NCBI GenBank assembly: GCA_021323315.1
Contig: JAJTCQ010000008.1
Span: 30,160-94,159 of the forward strand
Direction of reading: 5' to 3'
Length of the DNA stretch: 64,000 bases
DNA from: Gaiellaceae bacterium
Lineage (GTDB): Bacteria > Actinomycetota > Thermoleophilia > Gaiellales > Gaiellaceae
Every line of letters begins with the position of its first letter. Position 1 is the first letter of the stretch. Position numbers and translations under genes: made by a program. Of this stretch, positions 1 through 10,060 are shown piece after piece. The notes under the pieces are model-generated. The model did no database searches and was not told where the DNA came from. It was given only the letters and a program-made list of their open reading frames with translations.

Positions 1-502
1 CCACTCCGAAGGCGATGACCGGCCACGGGTACCCGAGCGCGACGACGAGCACCGCAAGCAGGCACGCGGTCAGGATCGTCGCGACAGAGGCGTACCGCGT
101 CACTGCGAAGACGAGAAGCCATGCGAGGACGCAGCACACGAAGACCAGCGGCGCGAGCGCGAACGTCGCACCACCTGCGGTGGCGGCCATCTTTCCCCCT
201 CTCTCGAAGCGTAGAAAGACCGGGCGCGCATGACCGATCATGGCGGCCCCCGCCGCCAGTACCCCGATCAGCGCGCCGCCGACCCAGAGTCCCAGCGCCG
301 CCGCGGCGAAGCCCTTCGCGATGTCGAGCAGCGCAACCGGGATACCGAGCGACTTTCCGTAGACGCGAAACACGTTCGACGCGCCGACGTTCCCGCTCCC
401 CTTCGTGCGGATGTCCTCGTGGCGGACGAGGAGTGGCACCCAGTAGCCGAACGGCATCGACCCCAGCAGATACCCGCCCAGCACGGCGAGTGCTTCGGTC
501 AT
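1..502 (-). CDS. plsY: Glycerol-3-phosphate acyltransferase PlsY, C-terminus truncated by window edge
   Basis: Reverse-strand translation MTEALAVLGGYLLGSMPFGYWVPLLVRHEDIRTKGSGNVGASNVFRVYGKSLGIPVALLDIAKGF...; KGSGNxGxSNVxR motif and multi-TM pattern of PlsY; not in ORF track because it has no stop inside the window. Confidence 0.88.
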   Translation of the reverse strand, partial: MTEALAVLGGYLLGSMPFGYWVPLLVRHEDIRTKGSGNVGASNVFRVYGKSLGIPVALLDIAKGFAAAALGLWVGGALIGVLAAGAAMIGHARPVFLRFERGGKMAATAGGATFALAPLVFVCCVLAWLLVFAVTRYASVATILTACLLAVLVVALGYPWPVIAFGV

Positions 503-505
503 GCC

Positions 506-1117
506 CTACTCGGTCGGGATGCGGTAGGACGCGACCCAGCTATTGACGACTCCCCAGTCGAGGTTCCGCAGGAACGCCTCGATGTAGGCCGCGCGATCGG
601 TCTGGTAGTCGAGGAAGTACGCGTGCTCGTAGACGTCGAGCGCCACCAGCGGCGTCGCGTTCCAGACGGGGAACGTGTTCTGCGCATCGCCGATGTAGTT
701 GAACAGCCGGCCCTCGTCCCAGTCGTACGCCGTCCAGGCCCAGCCGCGTCCGCCCATCCCGGTTGCCCGGAGATCGGCGCGCCACGCATCGGCGGAGCCG
801 AAGTCGCGCTCGATGAGCCCGCCGACCGCACCGTCCGGGTCGCCCCCTTCGCCGCCGAGGTGCTCGAAGTAGAGCTCGTGGTTCTTGATGCCGCCGACGG
901 CGAACGTGAGGTCGAGCTTCAGCGCGCGGACCTCCGAGTACACCTGGTTCGCCGCGCCGAGGTCCACCGTCGCGAGCTTGCCCAGGATCTCGTTCCGCTT
1001 CCCGACGTAGCCCTGGTAGAGGCGATAGTGCGCCTCGATCGTCGTCCTTGAGATGCCGTCGAGCTCCAGGAGCGCCGGCGAGAGGTCGCGGGGCCTGATC
1101 TCGACGAAGTTGGACAT
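506..1117 (-). CDS. Fe/Mn-family superoxide dismutase-like protein, atypical N-terminal half
   Basis: [44 protein letters not shown]...[11 protein letters not shown]...[37 protein letters not shown]-terminal DVxEHAYF metal motif. Confidence 0.85.
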   Translation of the reverse strand: MSNFVEIRPRDLSPALLELDGISRTTIEAHYRLYQGYVGKRNEILGKLATVDLGAANQVYSEVRALKLDLTFAVGGIKNHELYFEHLGGEGGDPDGAVGGLIERDFGSADAWRADLRATGMGGRGWAWTAYDWDEGRLFNYIGDAQNTFPVWNATPLVALDVYEHAYFLDYQTDRAAYIEAFLRNLDWGVVNSWVASYRIPTE

Positions 1118-1196
1118 CGTTTCCTCCAGGAGCGGGGCGGGAACGCGCGGAGCATATCCTTGCCCGGACCGCACTCGTATCGAGAGGAGAGCAGGC

Positions 1197-1802
1197 ATGG
1201 CGTTCACCGTTCCCCCACTTCCCTACGACTACGACGCCCTCGAGTCGACCATCGACGTCGAGACGATGAAGCTCCATCACGACAAGCACCATCAGGCTTA
1301 TGTCGACAACGCGAACAAGGCGCTCGACGGGACCGACCTGGCGGACGCGTCCGTCGAGGAGGTGCTCCGCAACCTCGATCAGCTGCCCGAGGACAAGCGG
1401 ATGGCGGTGCGCAACAACGCCGGAGGCCACGCCAACCACTCGTTCTTCTGGGAGATCATGGGCCCGCAGGCCGGCGGCTCGCCCACAGGCGAGCTCGCGA
1501 GCGCGCTTGACTCCGCGTTCGGCAGCTTCGACTCCTTCAAGGAGACGTTCAACCAGAACGGCGTCACCCGGTTCGGGAGCGGCTGGACCTGGCTCGTGTG
1601 GAACGGCAGCGCGCTCGAGGCGTACTCGACTCCCAACCAGGACTCGCCGATCCTCCAAGGTCACGTACCCGTGCTCGGCAACGACGTCTGGGAGCACGCG
1701 TACTACCTGACCTACCGAAACCGCCGCCCGGAATACCTCGACGCCTGGTGGAACGTCGTCAACTGGGACGCGGTCGCGGCCCGCTACGCGTCGGCCTCGT
1801 AG
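1197..1802 (+). CDS. sodA: Superoxide dismutase (Fe/Mn family), canonical
   Basis: [40 protein letters not shown]...[30 protein letters not shown]. Confidence 0.95.
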   Translation: MAFTVPPLPYDYDALESTIDVETMKLHHDKHHQAYVDNANKALDGTDLADASVEEVLRNLDQLPEDKRMAVRNNAGGHANHSFFWEIMGPQAGGSPTGELASALDSAFGSFDSFKETFNQNGVTRFGSGWTWLVWNGSALEAYSTPNQDSPILQGHVPVLGNDVWEHAYYLTYRNRRPEYLDAWWNVVNWDAVAARYASAS

Positions 1803-1818
1803 TCGACGCCGCCAAGTC

Positions 1819-2385
1819 GTGGCGGGGATGAAGGAGAGGATGCTGCGCGGCGAGCTCTACCTCGCGGACGACCCGGAGCTCGCCGCCGACTCCGCCCGCG
1901 CGCAGGCGCTGCTCGAGCGGTACAACCTGACGCTCCACACGGAACGAGACGAGCGGGACCGGCTCCTTCGCGAGCTGCTCGGCGAAGTCGGCGAGGGCGT
2001 CGTCGTGAAGCCGCCGTTTCGGTGCGACTACGGCCTGCACGTCGCGATCGGCGCGCAGACATTCGTCAACTACGGCTGCGTCATGCTCGACGTCGTGCCG
2101 ATCCGCATCGGAGCCGCCTGCCAGGTCGCCACGAACGTGCAGCTGCTCGCCGCGACGCACCCGCTCGACCCGGCGCCGCGGCGCGACGGGTGGGAGTACG
2201 GCCAACCGATCACGATCGGCGACAACGTCTGGCTGGGCGGCAGCGTGATCGTCTGTCCGGGCGTCACGATCGGCGACGACACGGTCGTCGGCGCCGGAGC
2301 CGTCGTGACGCGCGACCTGCCGGCGGGCGTCGTCGCGGTCGGCAATCCGGCACGCGTGCTTCGAGAGCTCGGCGACGCCGGATGA
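1819..2385 (+). CDS. Maltose/galactoside-type O-acetyltransferase (hexapeptide repeat)
   Basis: MKERMLRGELYLADDPEL..., left-handed beta-helix repeats ITIGDNVWLGGSVIVCPGVTIGDDTVVGAGAVVTRDLPAG. Confidence 0.9.
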   Translation: MAGMKERMLRGELYLADDPELAADSARAQALLERYNLTLHTERDERDRLLRELLGEVGEGVVVKPPFRCDYGLHVAIGAQTFVNYGCVMLDVVPIRIGAACQVATNVQLLAATHPLDPAPRRDGWEYGQPITIGDNVWLGGSVIVCPGVTIGDDTVVGAGAVVTRDLPAGVVAVGNPARVLRELGDAG

Positions 2386-2479
2386 ACGCAAACCGTTGCG
2401 ACCACGAGGGCGTAGCAATCCACACATGGCGTCGACGGTCGCACTCCGGGCCGGTTCCGGCCGGCCGGAACCGGGAATC

Positions 2480-3034
2480 ATGCACCTCGTGGAGCTTCCC
2501 GAGTCGACCGACGGGCAGCTGATCGTCCGCATCGCAGGCGGCGACCGGGGCGCGTTCGATGAGCTCCACGGCCGCTACGCCCGAGCGGTGCTCGGGCTCG
2601 CGCTGCGGCGGCTCGGCGACCGTGGCCGCGCCGAGGATGCGACGCAGGAGGCGTTCGTCGCGATCTGGCGCTCAGCGCGGACGTACGACCCGGCTCGTGG
2701 TCGTGGCGCAGCATGGCTCTACGCCGTCGCGCGCAACGCGATCACGGACGGTCTGCGCCGCACGCCAGAGCCCGTCGCGGAGCTCGAGGACGGCCCCGGT
2801 CGCGATCCCGATCCGGCGGACGAGGCCGAGGCGTCCTGGACCGCATGGCGCGTCCACCGCGCGCTCGAGGTGCTCCCGGATCACGAACGGCCCGTCATCG
2901 CGCTCGCGTACTGGCGCGGCCTCTCGCAGAGCGAGATCGCCGACGTGCTGGCGATCCCGCTCGGCACGGTGAAGACGCGGACGCGGAGCGCGCTCGCGCG
3001 GCTCGCCGACGCCCTCGACGGAGAACTGGGATGA
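2480..3034 (+). CDS. ECF-type RNA polymerase sigma factor
   Basis: Sigma70 r2 ([42 protein letters not shown]) and r4 ([44 protein letters not shown]). Confidence 0.9.
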   Translation: MHLVELPESTDGQLIVRIAGGDRGAFDELHGRYARAVLGLALRRLGDRGRAEDATQEAFVAIWRSARTYDPARGRGAAWLYAVARNAITDGLRRTPEPVAELEDGPGRDPDPADEAEASWTAWRVHRALEVLPDHERPVIALAYWRGLSQSEIADVLAIPLGTVKTRTRSALARLADALDGELG

Positions 3035-3582
3035 GGCCCGACTTCGAGGATCTCGTCGGCAGCGACCTCGACCCGCAGGAGCGGGCGCGCCTCGAGCGCG
3101 TCCACGACCTGCTCATCGCCGCCGGCCCGCCACCCGAGCCATTCCGGGAGCTCGTCGCGCTCCGGCCCGCTCGTCGTCGCGGTGCGCTGCTGGCCCTCGC
3201 CGCCGCACTCGCGGTCGCTGCGTTCGCTCTGGGAGCCGCGCTCGTCGAGGGATCGAGCGGACGCACCGTCGACTTCACGGAGACGATGGCCGGAACCGCG
3301 GCGGCGACCGATGCAACGGCATCCCTCGCGATCTACGAGCTCGACGACGGCGGGAACTGGCCGATGGAGTTGTCGGTCTCCGGACTGCTTCCGTCCCAGA
3401 GCGGTCGTCCATTCGAGCTGTGGCTCACGCGCGGAGGAGCGCTCGCAGCCCTATGCGGCGGCTTCTTCACCAGCGCGAGCGGCGATGCGTTGGTTCCGAT
3501 GAACGCCCCGTATCGCTTCGACGAGTTCGACGGCTGGGTGATCGTCGAGGAAGGATCGGAGACCCCGCTCCTCACGACGTGA
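3031..3582 (+). CDS. Anti-sigma factor, RskA-like (single TM, extracytoplasmic domain)
   Basis: ATGA overlap with upstream sigma gene; TM helix followed by [34 protein letters not shown]...[17 protein letters not shown]. Confidence 0.75.
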   Translation: MRPDFEDLVGSDLDPQERARLERVHDLLIAAGPPPEPFRELVALRPARRRGALLALAAALAVAAFALGAALVEGSSGRTVDFTETMAGTAAATDATASLAIYELDDGGNWPMELSVSGLLPSQSGRPFELWLTRGGALAALCGGFFTSASGDALVPMNAPYRFDEFDGWVIVEEGSETPLLTT

Positions 3583-3824
3583 GGGTCAGCGCCCGCGCGC
3601 GAGCGTGCTGTCGTCCCGGTCACCAGGTTCACTCGGCGGACCGCGGAACCGGCTCGGTCGGGGCGACGAGAAGGGATCCGTCCGGAGCGAGCGCGAGCGC
3701 GCTCGGCAGCACCGGCGCTGCCAGCGCCCGGCCGTCGCGGTGCGGACCGAGCCGAGGCACTGCTACATCGCGCCGCGCGGTTCCGGGCACGGGGCATCGC
3801 CGGGCTCCGCGGTATCGTCGGAGC

Positions 3825-4622
3825 GTGGCCCAGTACGAGGACTTCGTCCGTCACGTGCTCGCGGAGGGCGAGCCGAAGAGCGACCGCACCGGAACCGGGA
3901 CGCTGAGCACGTTCGGCTACCAGATGCGCTTCGATCTGTCCGACGGCTTCCCTCTCGTGACGACGAAGAAGGTGCACTTCAAGTCGCTCGCCGTCGAGCT
4001 CCTCTGGTTCCTGCGCGGCGACTCGAACGTGCGTTGGCTGCAGCACCAGGGCGTCACGATCTGGGACGAGTGGGCCGACGAGAGCGGCGAGCTGGGACCC
4101 GTGTACGGCGTCCAGTGGCGCAGCTGGCCGACGCCCGACGGCGCGCACGTCGACCAGATTGCCGAGGTCGTGCGGCTGCTTCGCGAGGACCCCGACTCGC
4201 GCCGGATCATCGTGAGCGCCTGGAACGTCGGGGAGCTCCCGCGCATGGCGCTCGCCCCGTGCCACGCCTTCTTCCAGTTTCACGTCGCCGGGGGGCGGCG
4301 CCTCTCGTGTCAGCTCTACCAGCGCAGCGCCGACGTCTTCCTCGGCGTTCCGTTCAACATCGCGAGCTACGCCCTCCTCACCCACATGCTCGCGCAGCAG
4401 TGCGACCTCGAGCCGGGCGATCTGGTCTGGACCGGCGGCGACTGCCACATCTACGACAACCACCGCGAGCAGGTCGAGACGCTGTTGTCCCGCGAGCCGT
4501 TCCCGTATCCGACGCTGCAGCTCCTCCGCCGACCCGCCTCGATCTTCGACTACGAGCTCGAGGACTTCGAAGTCGCAGACTACGAGCATCATCCGGCGAT
4601 CCGCGCGCCGGTCGCAGTGTGA
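3825..4622 (+). CDS. thyA: Thymidylate synthase
   Basis: [38 protein letters not shown]...[12 protein letters not shown]...[26 protein letters not shown]. Confidence 0.96.
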   Translation: MAQYEDFVRHVLAEGEPKSDRTGTGTLSTFGYQMRFDLSDGFPLVTTKKVHFKSLAVELLWFLRGDSNVRWLQHQGVTIWDEWADESGELGPVYGVQWRSWPTPDGAHVDQIAEVVRLLREDPDSRRIIVSAWNVGELPRMALAPCHAFFQFHVAGGRRLSCQLYQRSADVFLGVPFNIASYALLTHMLAQQCDLEPGDLVWTGGDCHIYDNHREQVETLLSREPFPYPTLQLLRRPASIFDYELEDFEVADYEHHPAIRAPVAV

Positions 4623-5608
4623 CGGTCACCCTCGTCGCCGCGGTCGCCCGCGGTGGTGTGATCGGGCGCGACGGTGGGATCCCGTGGCAACTCCAGGAGG
4701 ACATGGCGCGATTCCGCGAGCTCACCATGGGTCACCCGGTCGTCATGGGCCGGCGGACCTGGGACTCGCTCCCAGACCAGTTTCGTCCCCTCCCCGGCCG
4801 TGACAACATCGTCATCACTCGTGATCCCGACTGGAGCGCGCAGGGCGCCGACCGGGCGGGCTCGATCGAAGACGCTCTCAGGCTGGTCGGTTCGGATCCC
4901 CATGTCTTCGTGATCGGCGGTGGTGAGATCTATGCCGCCGCGCTCCCCTTCGCCGACGAGCTGCACCTGACCGAGATCGACGCCGATGTCGAGGGTGACA
5001 CGACATTCCCGAGATGGGAATCCGGCGCGTTCGAGGAAACGTCGCGACAGAGCCAGGTCACTGCGGACGGGACGCAGTTCAGTTTCGTCACGTACCGGCG
5101 CACGGCTGCCGCGCGGCAGCTCGCCGCTCTCGCGGACGTCGGCCGCCTCCTCGACCAGCTCGGCGTTGACCGCTGGTTGTTCGGCGGCTGGGCAGTGGAC
5201 TTCTACGCGGGCCGGATAACACGGCCGCATTTCGACGTGGACCTGGCCGTCTGGCTCGACGACGTCCCTCGCATCGGAGTCGCGCTCGAAGGCGACGGCT
5301 GGCGCCACGAGCCAGACCCCGGCGAGAACGGAGGAACGGGCTACGAGCGCGGTGGTGTCCGGCTCGAGCTGACGTACCTCGTGCGCCGCGACGACGGGCG
5401 GATCATCACGCCGCTCCGCGACTCCGAGGCGAGCTGGCCCGAAGACGCATTCGGCGCGGACACGCGCGAGCTCGGAGGCGTGCGCGCGCGGCTCGTCGGG
5501 CTCGACGCGCTCGGGAGCGGCAAGTCGTCACCGCGGGACGACCCGGACGACGCGGCGAAGGATCGGGCCGACTTCGACGTCCTGTCCGAGCTCGGAGACG
5601 GCAGCTAG
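4619..5608 (+). CDS. folA: Dihydrofolate reductase fused to a C-terminal aminoglycoside-nucleotidyltransferase-like domain
   Basis: GTG start overlapping thyA stop; DHFR part [49 protein letters not shown]; continues without stop into [31 protein letters not shown] (ANT(2'')/LinB-like GGWAxD...TRxHxDxDL motif). Confidence 0.88.
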   Translation: MTVTLVAAVARGGVIGRDGGIPWQLQEDMARFRELTMGHPVVMGRRTWDSLPDQFRPLPGRDNIVITRDPDWSAQGADRAGSIEDALRLVGSDPHVFVIGGGEIYAAALPFADELHLTEIDADVEGDTTFPRWESGAFEETSRQSQVTADGTQFSFVTYRRTAAARQLAALADVGRLLDQLGVDRWLFGGWAVDFYAGRITRPHFDVDLAVWLDDVPRIGVALEGDGWRHEPDPGENGGTGYERGGVRLELTYLVRRDDGRIITPLRDSEASWPEDAFGADTRELGGVRARLVGLDALGSGKSSPRDDPDDAAKDRADFDVLSELGDGS

Positions 5609-5619
5609 CATCGGCGGCC

Positions 5620-6180
5620 GTGAGCACCGACCTTCACGTGCCGCGCGAGAGTCTCGATCCGCACCTGCCGGCGCTCCGCGCACTGTCGAGCCAGCAGGGC
5701 ACGCTCGAGCTCATCGTCGTCCGGCCGGCGGAGGGCGACCGCGAGCTGCCGGAGACGGCCGAGCTCGCGCTCGAGGAGGGCCTCGTCGGCGACCGCTGGC
5801 GCGCCTCCGCCCACCTCCGCGAGGACGGGCACGTGAGCCGGGAGAACCAGCTCACGATCGCGTCGACGCGCCTGCTCGAGCTCATCGCCGAGCCGGAGCG
5901 CTGGCCGCTGGCGGGCGACAACCTGCTGGTGGACATCGGCCTCGACAAGGCGAGCCTTCCGGTGGGCAGCCGTCTCGCGATCGGCGACGAGGTGATCGTC
6001 CAGATCTCCGAGATCCCCCATACCGGGTGCGCGAAGTTCTCGGCGCGCTTCGGGAGCGACGCGCTCAGGTTCATCAACTCGCCGGAGGGCCGCGAGCTCC
6101 GGCTGCGCGGCGTGAACGCCCACGTGATCGTCCCCGGCACGGTGTCGACCGGCGACACCGTCCGCCGAATCTCGCTCTAG
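5620..6180 (+). CDS. MOSC domain-containing protein
   Basis: LVGDRWRASAHLREDGHVSRENQLTIASTRLLELI...GDNLLVDIGLDKASLPVGSRLAIGDEVIVQISEIPHTGCAKFSARFG. Confidence 0.8.
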   Translation: MSTDLHVPRESLDPHLPALRALSSQQGTLELIVVRPAEGDRELPETAELALEEGLVGDRWRASAHLREDGHVSRENQLTIASTRLLELIAEPERWPLAGDNLLVDIGLDKASLPVGSRLAIGDEVIVQISEIPHTGCAKFSARFGSDALRFINSPEGRELRLRGVNAHVIVPGTVSTGDTVRRISL

Positions 6181-6401
6181 GCCGCATCCAGACCCGAGAC
6201 CTCGAGCGCGGCCCGGCCCCGCTCGGTCACGACAACGCTCGCACGCGATCCGTCCCGAACGACCTCGATCAGCTGCCCGTCGATCGCGTCCTCCCAGACG
6301 GAGTGCTGCGGGCAGTTGGTCCGCCACACGTCGATGGCGTCCGGATACGTCCGTGGCTCTTCGGCGATCCAGGAAAGAAGCTCGAGGGTCGCCGGGCTCA
6401 T
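6177..6401 (-). CDS. Small conserved hypothetical protein, winged-helix-like
   Basis: MSPATLELLSWIAEEPRTYPDAIDVWRTNCPQHSVWEDAIDGQLIEVVRDGSRASVVVTERGRAALE; upstream of and same strand as neighbouring greA. Confidence 0.65.
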   Translation of the reverse strand: MSPATLELLSWIAEEPRTYPDAIDVWRTNCPQHSVWEDAIDGQLIEVVRDGSRASVVVTERGRAALEVSGLDAA

Positions 6402-6408
6402 CCGCAGT

Positions 6409-6861
6409 TCACGCGCGCCGGATCGCGAGCACGCGGGCCTTCCACGAGCCGCTCGGCGCCTGGACGTCGACCACGTCGCCAACCGCAGCGCTCATGAGCG
6501 CCGCGCCAAGCGGTGAATCGGGCGATACGCCCCCGACCGCGGAGATCTCGACGTCCATCTCGTCCCCGTCCTCGTCGGCGATCGTCACGGTGGAACCCAC
6601 ACCGACGTGCTCGTCGGTGTCGTGCTCCACCGTCACCGCGTGATGCAGGCGCTCGCGCAAGGCGCGGATGCGCGCCTCGAGGAGGCCCTGCTCGTTCTTC
6701 GCCGCGTGGTACTCGAAGTTCTCGGAGAGGTCGCCGAACTCGCGCGCGGTCTTGATGGCCTGGATTGCCGCCTTTCGACGGGGTCCTTCGAGCTCGGCCA
6801 GCTCCGCCTCGAGGGCGGCGCGCTGGTCGGCGGTGAGGTGTTCGGCTCTCGGTTCGCTCAC
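6409..6861 (-). CDS. greA: Transcription elongation factor GreA
   Basis: LEAELAELEGPRRKAAIQAIKTAREFGDLSENFEYHAAKNEQGLLEARI...VGVGSTVTIADEDGDEMDVEISAV...SPDSPLGAALMSAAVGD. Confidence 0.94.
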   Translation of the reverse strand: MSEPRAEHLTADQRAALEAELAELEGPRRKAAIQAIKTAREFGDLSENFEYHAAKNEQGLLEARIRALRERLHHAVTVEHDTDEHVGVGSTVTIADEDGDEMDVEISAVGGVSPDSPLGAALMSAAVGDVVDVQAPSGSWKARVLAIRRA

Positions 6862-6929
6862 GGGAACGGAACGCTAGTTACTCGATTAGGCTCGCGCAGG
6901 ACAACGCGGAAGAGCAAAGGAGGAGAGCG

Positions 6930-8327
6930 GTGGCGACGGACCTGGAGCGTTTCGTCGACGCGGACGGTCGGGCGGAGCTCGTGAAGGACGCCCGGAAGAA
7001 GATCGACGCCGAAGGCGTCACGTACGTCTACTACCAGTTCATCTCTGTCACCGGTCGCATCATGGGCAAGGGCGTGCCGGCCCCCCATTGGGAGACGATC
7101 GCGCAGAAGGGCTTCCAGCTCGTCTACGGCTCGACCGCCAACCTCTTCACGGATCGCCATGGCGGCTACATCGGCTACGGCCCCGAGGCCTGGGAGCTCG
7201 TCGGGATCCCGGAGCCAGAGACGTTCGAGGTCCTCCCCTGGGACAACCGCGTCGCGCGTGTCTGGTGTACCTGCTTCCGCAACCGCGAGGATCGCGACGG
7301 ACCGGGGGCGTTCCTGACCTCGGACTGCCGCGGGAACCTGCGCCGCATCCAGGAGGAGTTCGAGGGCCGCACCGGGATGCACCTCCGCGCCGGGATGGAA
7401 CCGGAGATGATGTGGCTCCGCCTCAACCCGGACGGCACGCCCTCGGTCGAGGGCAAGACGAAGCCCTACTGCTACCACATCGACCAGTTCTCCGAGCTCC
7501 AGCCGATCATCCACAAGATGGTCGAGTACGGGCAGAAGCTGGGGCTCGACATGATCCAGGGCGACCACGAGGACGCGCCCGGGCAGATCGAGCTCAACTT
7601 CGGGTTCGACCGCGCAGAGCGCACCGCCGACAACCTCTCCACCTTCCGTCAGATCGCCAAGCAGGTAGGTCGTGAGGAGGGCGCGTTCCCGTGCTTCATG
7701 CCCAAGCCGTTCATGGGCGTCTCGGCGAACGGCTGCCACACGAACATCTCACTGTGGAAGGACGACGAGAACGTCTTCCTGCCGGACGGAGACGACGTGC
7801 ACATGCCGAGCCAGGTCGGCCTCCACGCCGTCGGCGGGATCCTCGAGCACCTGCGCGCTCTCACCTGCGTCACCGCGTCGACCGTGAACTCGTACCGCCG
7901 GTTCTGGGAGACCGGCTTCTGGGCGCCGGTCTTCGCCGACTGGGGCTACCAGAACAGGACGACCGCACTGCGGATCTCGTCGCCCGACCGCTTCGAGTAT
8001 CGGTCCGTGGACTCCGCAGTCAACCCGTACCTGGCCCTCGCGGGGCTGATCAAGGTGATGGACGACGGCATTCAGCGCGAGCTCGATCCCGGTCCGCCCG
8101 AGGAGTCGAACATCTACGAGGCGATCGAAGCCGGCAAGACGGTGAAGCGGGTGCCGATGACGCTCGGCGAGGCTCTCGAAGAGCTCGAACGGGACGACGT
8201 CGTCAAGAGCGCGCTACCGGACGAGATGTACCGTGTGTTCATGCACTACAAGCGCGACGAGTGGGAGCGCTATTGCGCCACCGTCTCCGACTGGGACGTG
8301 CAGGAATACCTCGACGTGCTGCCCTGA
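6930..8327 (+). CDS. Glutamine synthetase family protein (cluster 1; candidate gamma-glutamyl-amine ligase)
   Basis: GTG start; GS catalytic motifs HEDAPGQIELNFGF, FMPKPFMGVSANGCHTNISLW, TVNSYRRF, FEYRSVDSAVNPYLALAGLI; adjacent to split GOGAT genes. Confidence 0.88.
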   Translation: MATDLERFVDADGRAELVKDARKKIDAEGVTYVYYQFISVTGRIMGKGVPAPHWETIAQKGFQLVYGSTANLFTDRHGGYIGYGPEAWELVGIPEPETFEVLPWDNRVARVWCTCFRNREDRDGPGAFLTSDCRGNLRRIQEEFEGRTGMHLRAGMEPEMMWLRLNPDGTPSVEGKTKPYCYHIDQFSELQPIIHKMVEYGQKLGLDMIQGDHEDAPGQIELNFGFDRAERTADNLSTFRQIAKQVGREEGAFPCFMPKPFMGVSANGCHTNISLWKDDENVFLPDGDDVHMPSQVGLHAVGGILEHLRALTCVTASTVNSYRRFWETGFWAPVFADWGYQNRTTALRISSPDRFEYRSVDSAVNPYLALAGLIKVMDDGIQRELDPGPPEESNIYEAIEAGKTVKRVPMTLGEALEELERDDVVKSALPDEMYRVFMHYKRDEWERYCATVSDWDVQEYLDVLP

Positions 8328-8348
8328 CGAGAGACGGAGCGGACGCCC

Positions 8349-9284
8349 ATGTGCGGCATCGCAGGGATCATCTACCGGGACGGCTCGGAGCACGCCATCG
8401 GCGCCGAGATGACGCGGATGCTCCAGTCGATGAAGCACCGCGGGCCCGACTCGACCGGCTTTGCGTTGTACGGGAACGGCGAGAACGGCAACCTCGTCAT
8501 GCGCTACAAGCTCGCGGACGCGAACACGCCCCGCGACTTCGACTTCGAGGATCGCCTCCGTAGGCATCGCACCGAGGTCGAGGCACGACTCGTTGCGCTC
8601 GGCGGCCGCATCGACGAGGTCGAGGAGGAGACGCCGTACGCATTCCGCGTCTCGTTCGGCTACGACGGCGACCTGAAGCTGCTCGCCGACTTCGTCGAGG
8701 ACATCCCCGAGGCCGAGGTGCTCTCGCTCGGCCGCGCGCTCGAGATCGTCAAGGACCTGGGCGACGCCGAGTCCGTCCACGATCAGTACGGCCTCGCCGA
8801 CTTCAAGGGCACGCACGCGATCGGGCACGTGCGCATGGCGACGGAGTCGGAGGTCGATATCGCCGGCGCGCACCCGTACTGGGCGTATCCCTACTCCGAC
8901 GTCGCGGTCGTGCACAACGGCCAGCTCACGAACTACTTCATGTGGCGCCGCCGGCTCGAGCGCGCAGGTCGCCGCTTCATGTCCGAGTGCGACTCGGAGA
9001 TCATCGCCGTCTACCTCGCGGAGGAGATGTCGAAGGGCGCCTCCCTCCAGGAGTCGATGCACAAGTCGCTCGACGAGCTCGACGGCGTCTTCACGTACAT
9101 CGCGGTGACGAAGGACGAGCTCGGCGTCGCGAAGGACGAGCTCGCCGCGAAGCCGCTCGTGCTCTACGAATCCGACGACCTCGTCGCGCTCGCCTCCGAG
9201 GAGATCGCGATCCGGCAGCTCGTGGACCACGAGATCGAGACGTACGACCCGTACGAGCGGGAAGTGTTGGTTTGGCAGCGGTAG
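8349..9284 (+). CDS. Class II glutamine amidotransferase (GOGAT N-terminal domain-like; GlxB/MgsA-type, cluster 1)
   Basis: MCGIAGIIYRDG with N-terminal Cys2 nucleophile; MKHRGPDSTGFALYG; HAIGHVRMATES...VVHNGQLTN. Confidence 0.88.
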   Translation: MCGIAGIIYRDGSEHAIGAEMTRMLQSMKHRGPDSTGFALYGNGENGNLVMRYKLADANTPRDFDFEDRLRRHRTEVEARLVALGGRIDEVEEETPYAFRVSFGYDGDLKLLADFVEDIPEAEVLSLGRALEIVKDLGDAESVHDQYGLADFKGTHAIGHVRMATESEVDIAGAHPYWAYPYSDVAVVHNGQLTNYFMWRRRLERAGRRFMSECDSEIIAVYLAEEMSKGASLQESMHKSLDELDGVFTYIAVTKDELGVAKDELAAKPLVLYESDDLVALASEEIAIRQLVDHEIETYDPYEREVLVWQR

Positions 9285-10060
9285 GCGAGCGGCAGATCTC
9301 GTACGACGCGCGCGGGCTCGCCGAGCCGGTCGCGGATGCACCGAGAACCGCGGTCGTCGAGGACGGCGTCGCGACCTTCGACGCGCGCGAGCTCACGACG
9401 CGGACGATCAACCTCGAGCTCCGCCGACTCCTGTACGAGGAAGGCGTCGGAGAGGTCGTCGTCCAGAACCCGCAGGGCCGCCATTCGCTCGGAGTCGGGA
9501 TCCTGCGCCGCTGCCGGATCCGCTTCGAGGGCTCGCTCGGCTACTTCGCGTGCGGGCTGATCGACGGGCCGGAGATCCACATCACGGGCCGAGTGGGCTG
9601 GTCCGCCTGCGAGAACATGATGTCCGGCGTCGTCGTCGTCGACGGGAACGGCGGCTCGCTCACCGGCGCTGCCATGCGTGGAGGCGACCTTCTGGTGAAG
9701 GGCCGTGTCGGAGCGCGCACCGGGATCGACCAGAAGGGCGGCACGATCATCATCGGCGGGTCGGTCGGCTCGATGACCGGGTTCATGATGCAGCGCGGAC
9801 GCATGATCATCTGCGGCGACGCCGGCCCGGGCCTCGGCGACTCGATGTACGACGGCACGATCTACGTCGCGGGCACGGTGAAGTCGCTCGGCATCGACTG
9901 CGTGCCCGGCGAGTGGACGGACGCGGACACCGAGCTCATCGAGCGGAAGTTCCGGATCTACGGTCTCGGCTCTCCGCCGGAGTTCCAGAAGTTCGTGTGC
10001 GGGAAGGTCCTCTACAACTACGACTCGCTCGAGCCCTCCGAGAAGAAGCTGGTGATCTAG
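9272..10060 (+). CDS. GXGXG-domain protein (GOGAT C-terminal domain-like; GlxC/MgsB-type, cluster 1)
   Basis: Beta-helix GXGXG repeats GRVGWSACENMMSGVVVVDGNGGSLTGAAMRGGDLLVKGRVGARTGIDQKGGTIIIGGSVG; probable TTG start overlapping previous stop. Confidence 0.85.
   Translation: MAAVGERQISYDARGLAEPVADAPRTAVVEDGVATFDARELTTRTINLELRRLLYEEGVGEVVVQNPQGRHSLGVGILRRCRIRFEGSLGYFACGLIDGPEIHITGRVGWSACENMMSGVVVVDGNGGSLTGAAMRGGDLLVKGRVGARTGIDQKGGTIIIGGSVGSMTGFMMQRGRMIICGDAGPGLGDSMYDGTIYVAGTVKSLGIDCVPGEWTDADTELIERKFRIYGLGSPPEFQKFVCGKVLYNYDSLEPSEKKLVI

Noticed and set aside
3583-3824. Reverse-strand [46 protein letters not shown]
   Set aside because: 43 aa, superficially resembles a beta-propeller fragment but too short to support
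3605-4618. Long N-terminal extension of the DHFR ORF back to 3605
   Set aside because: Overlaps thyA entirely in another frame and is Arg-rich; the GTG at 4619 directly precedes the DHFR core
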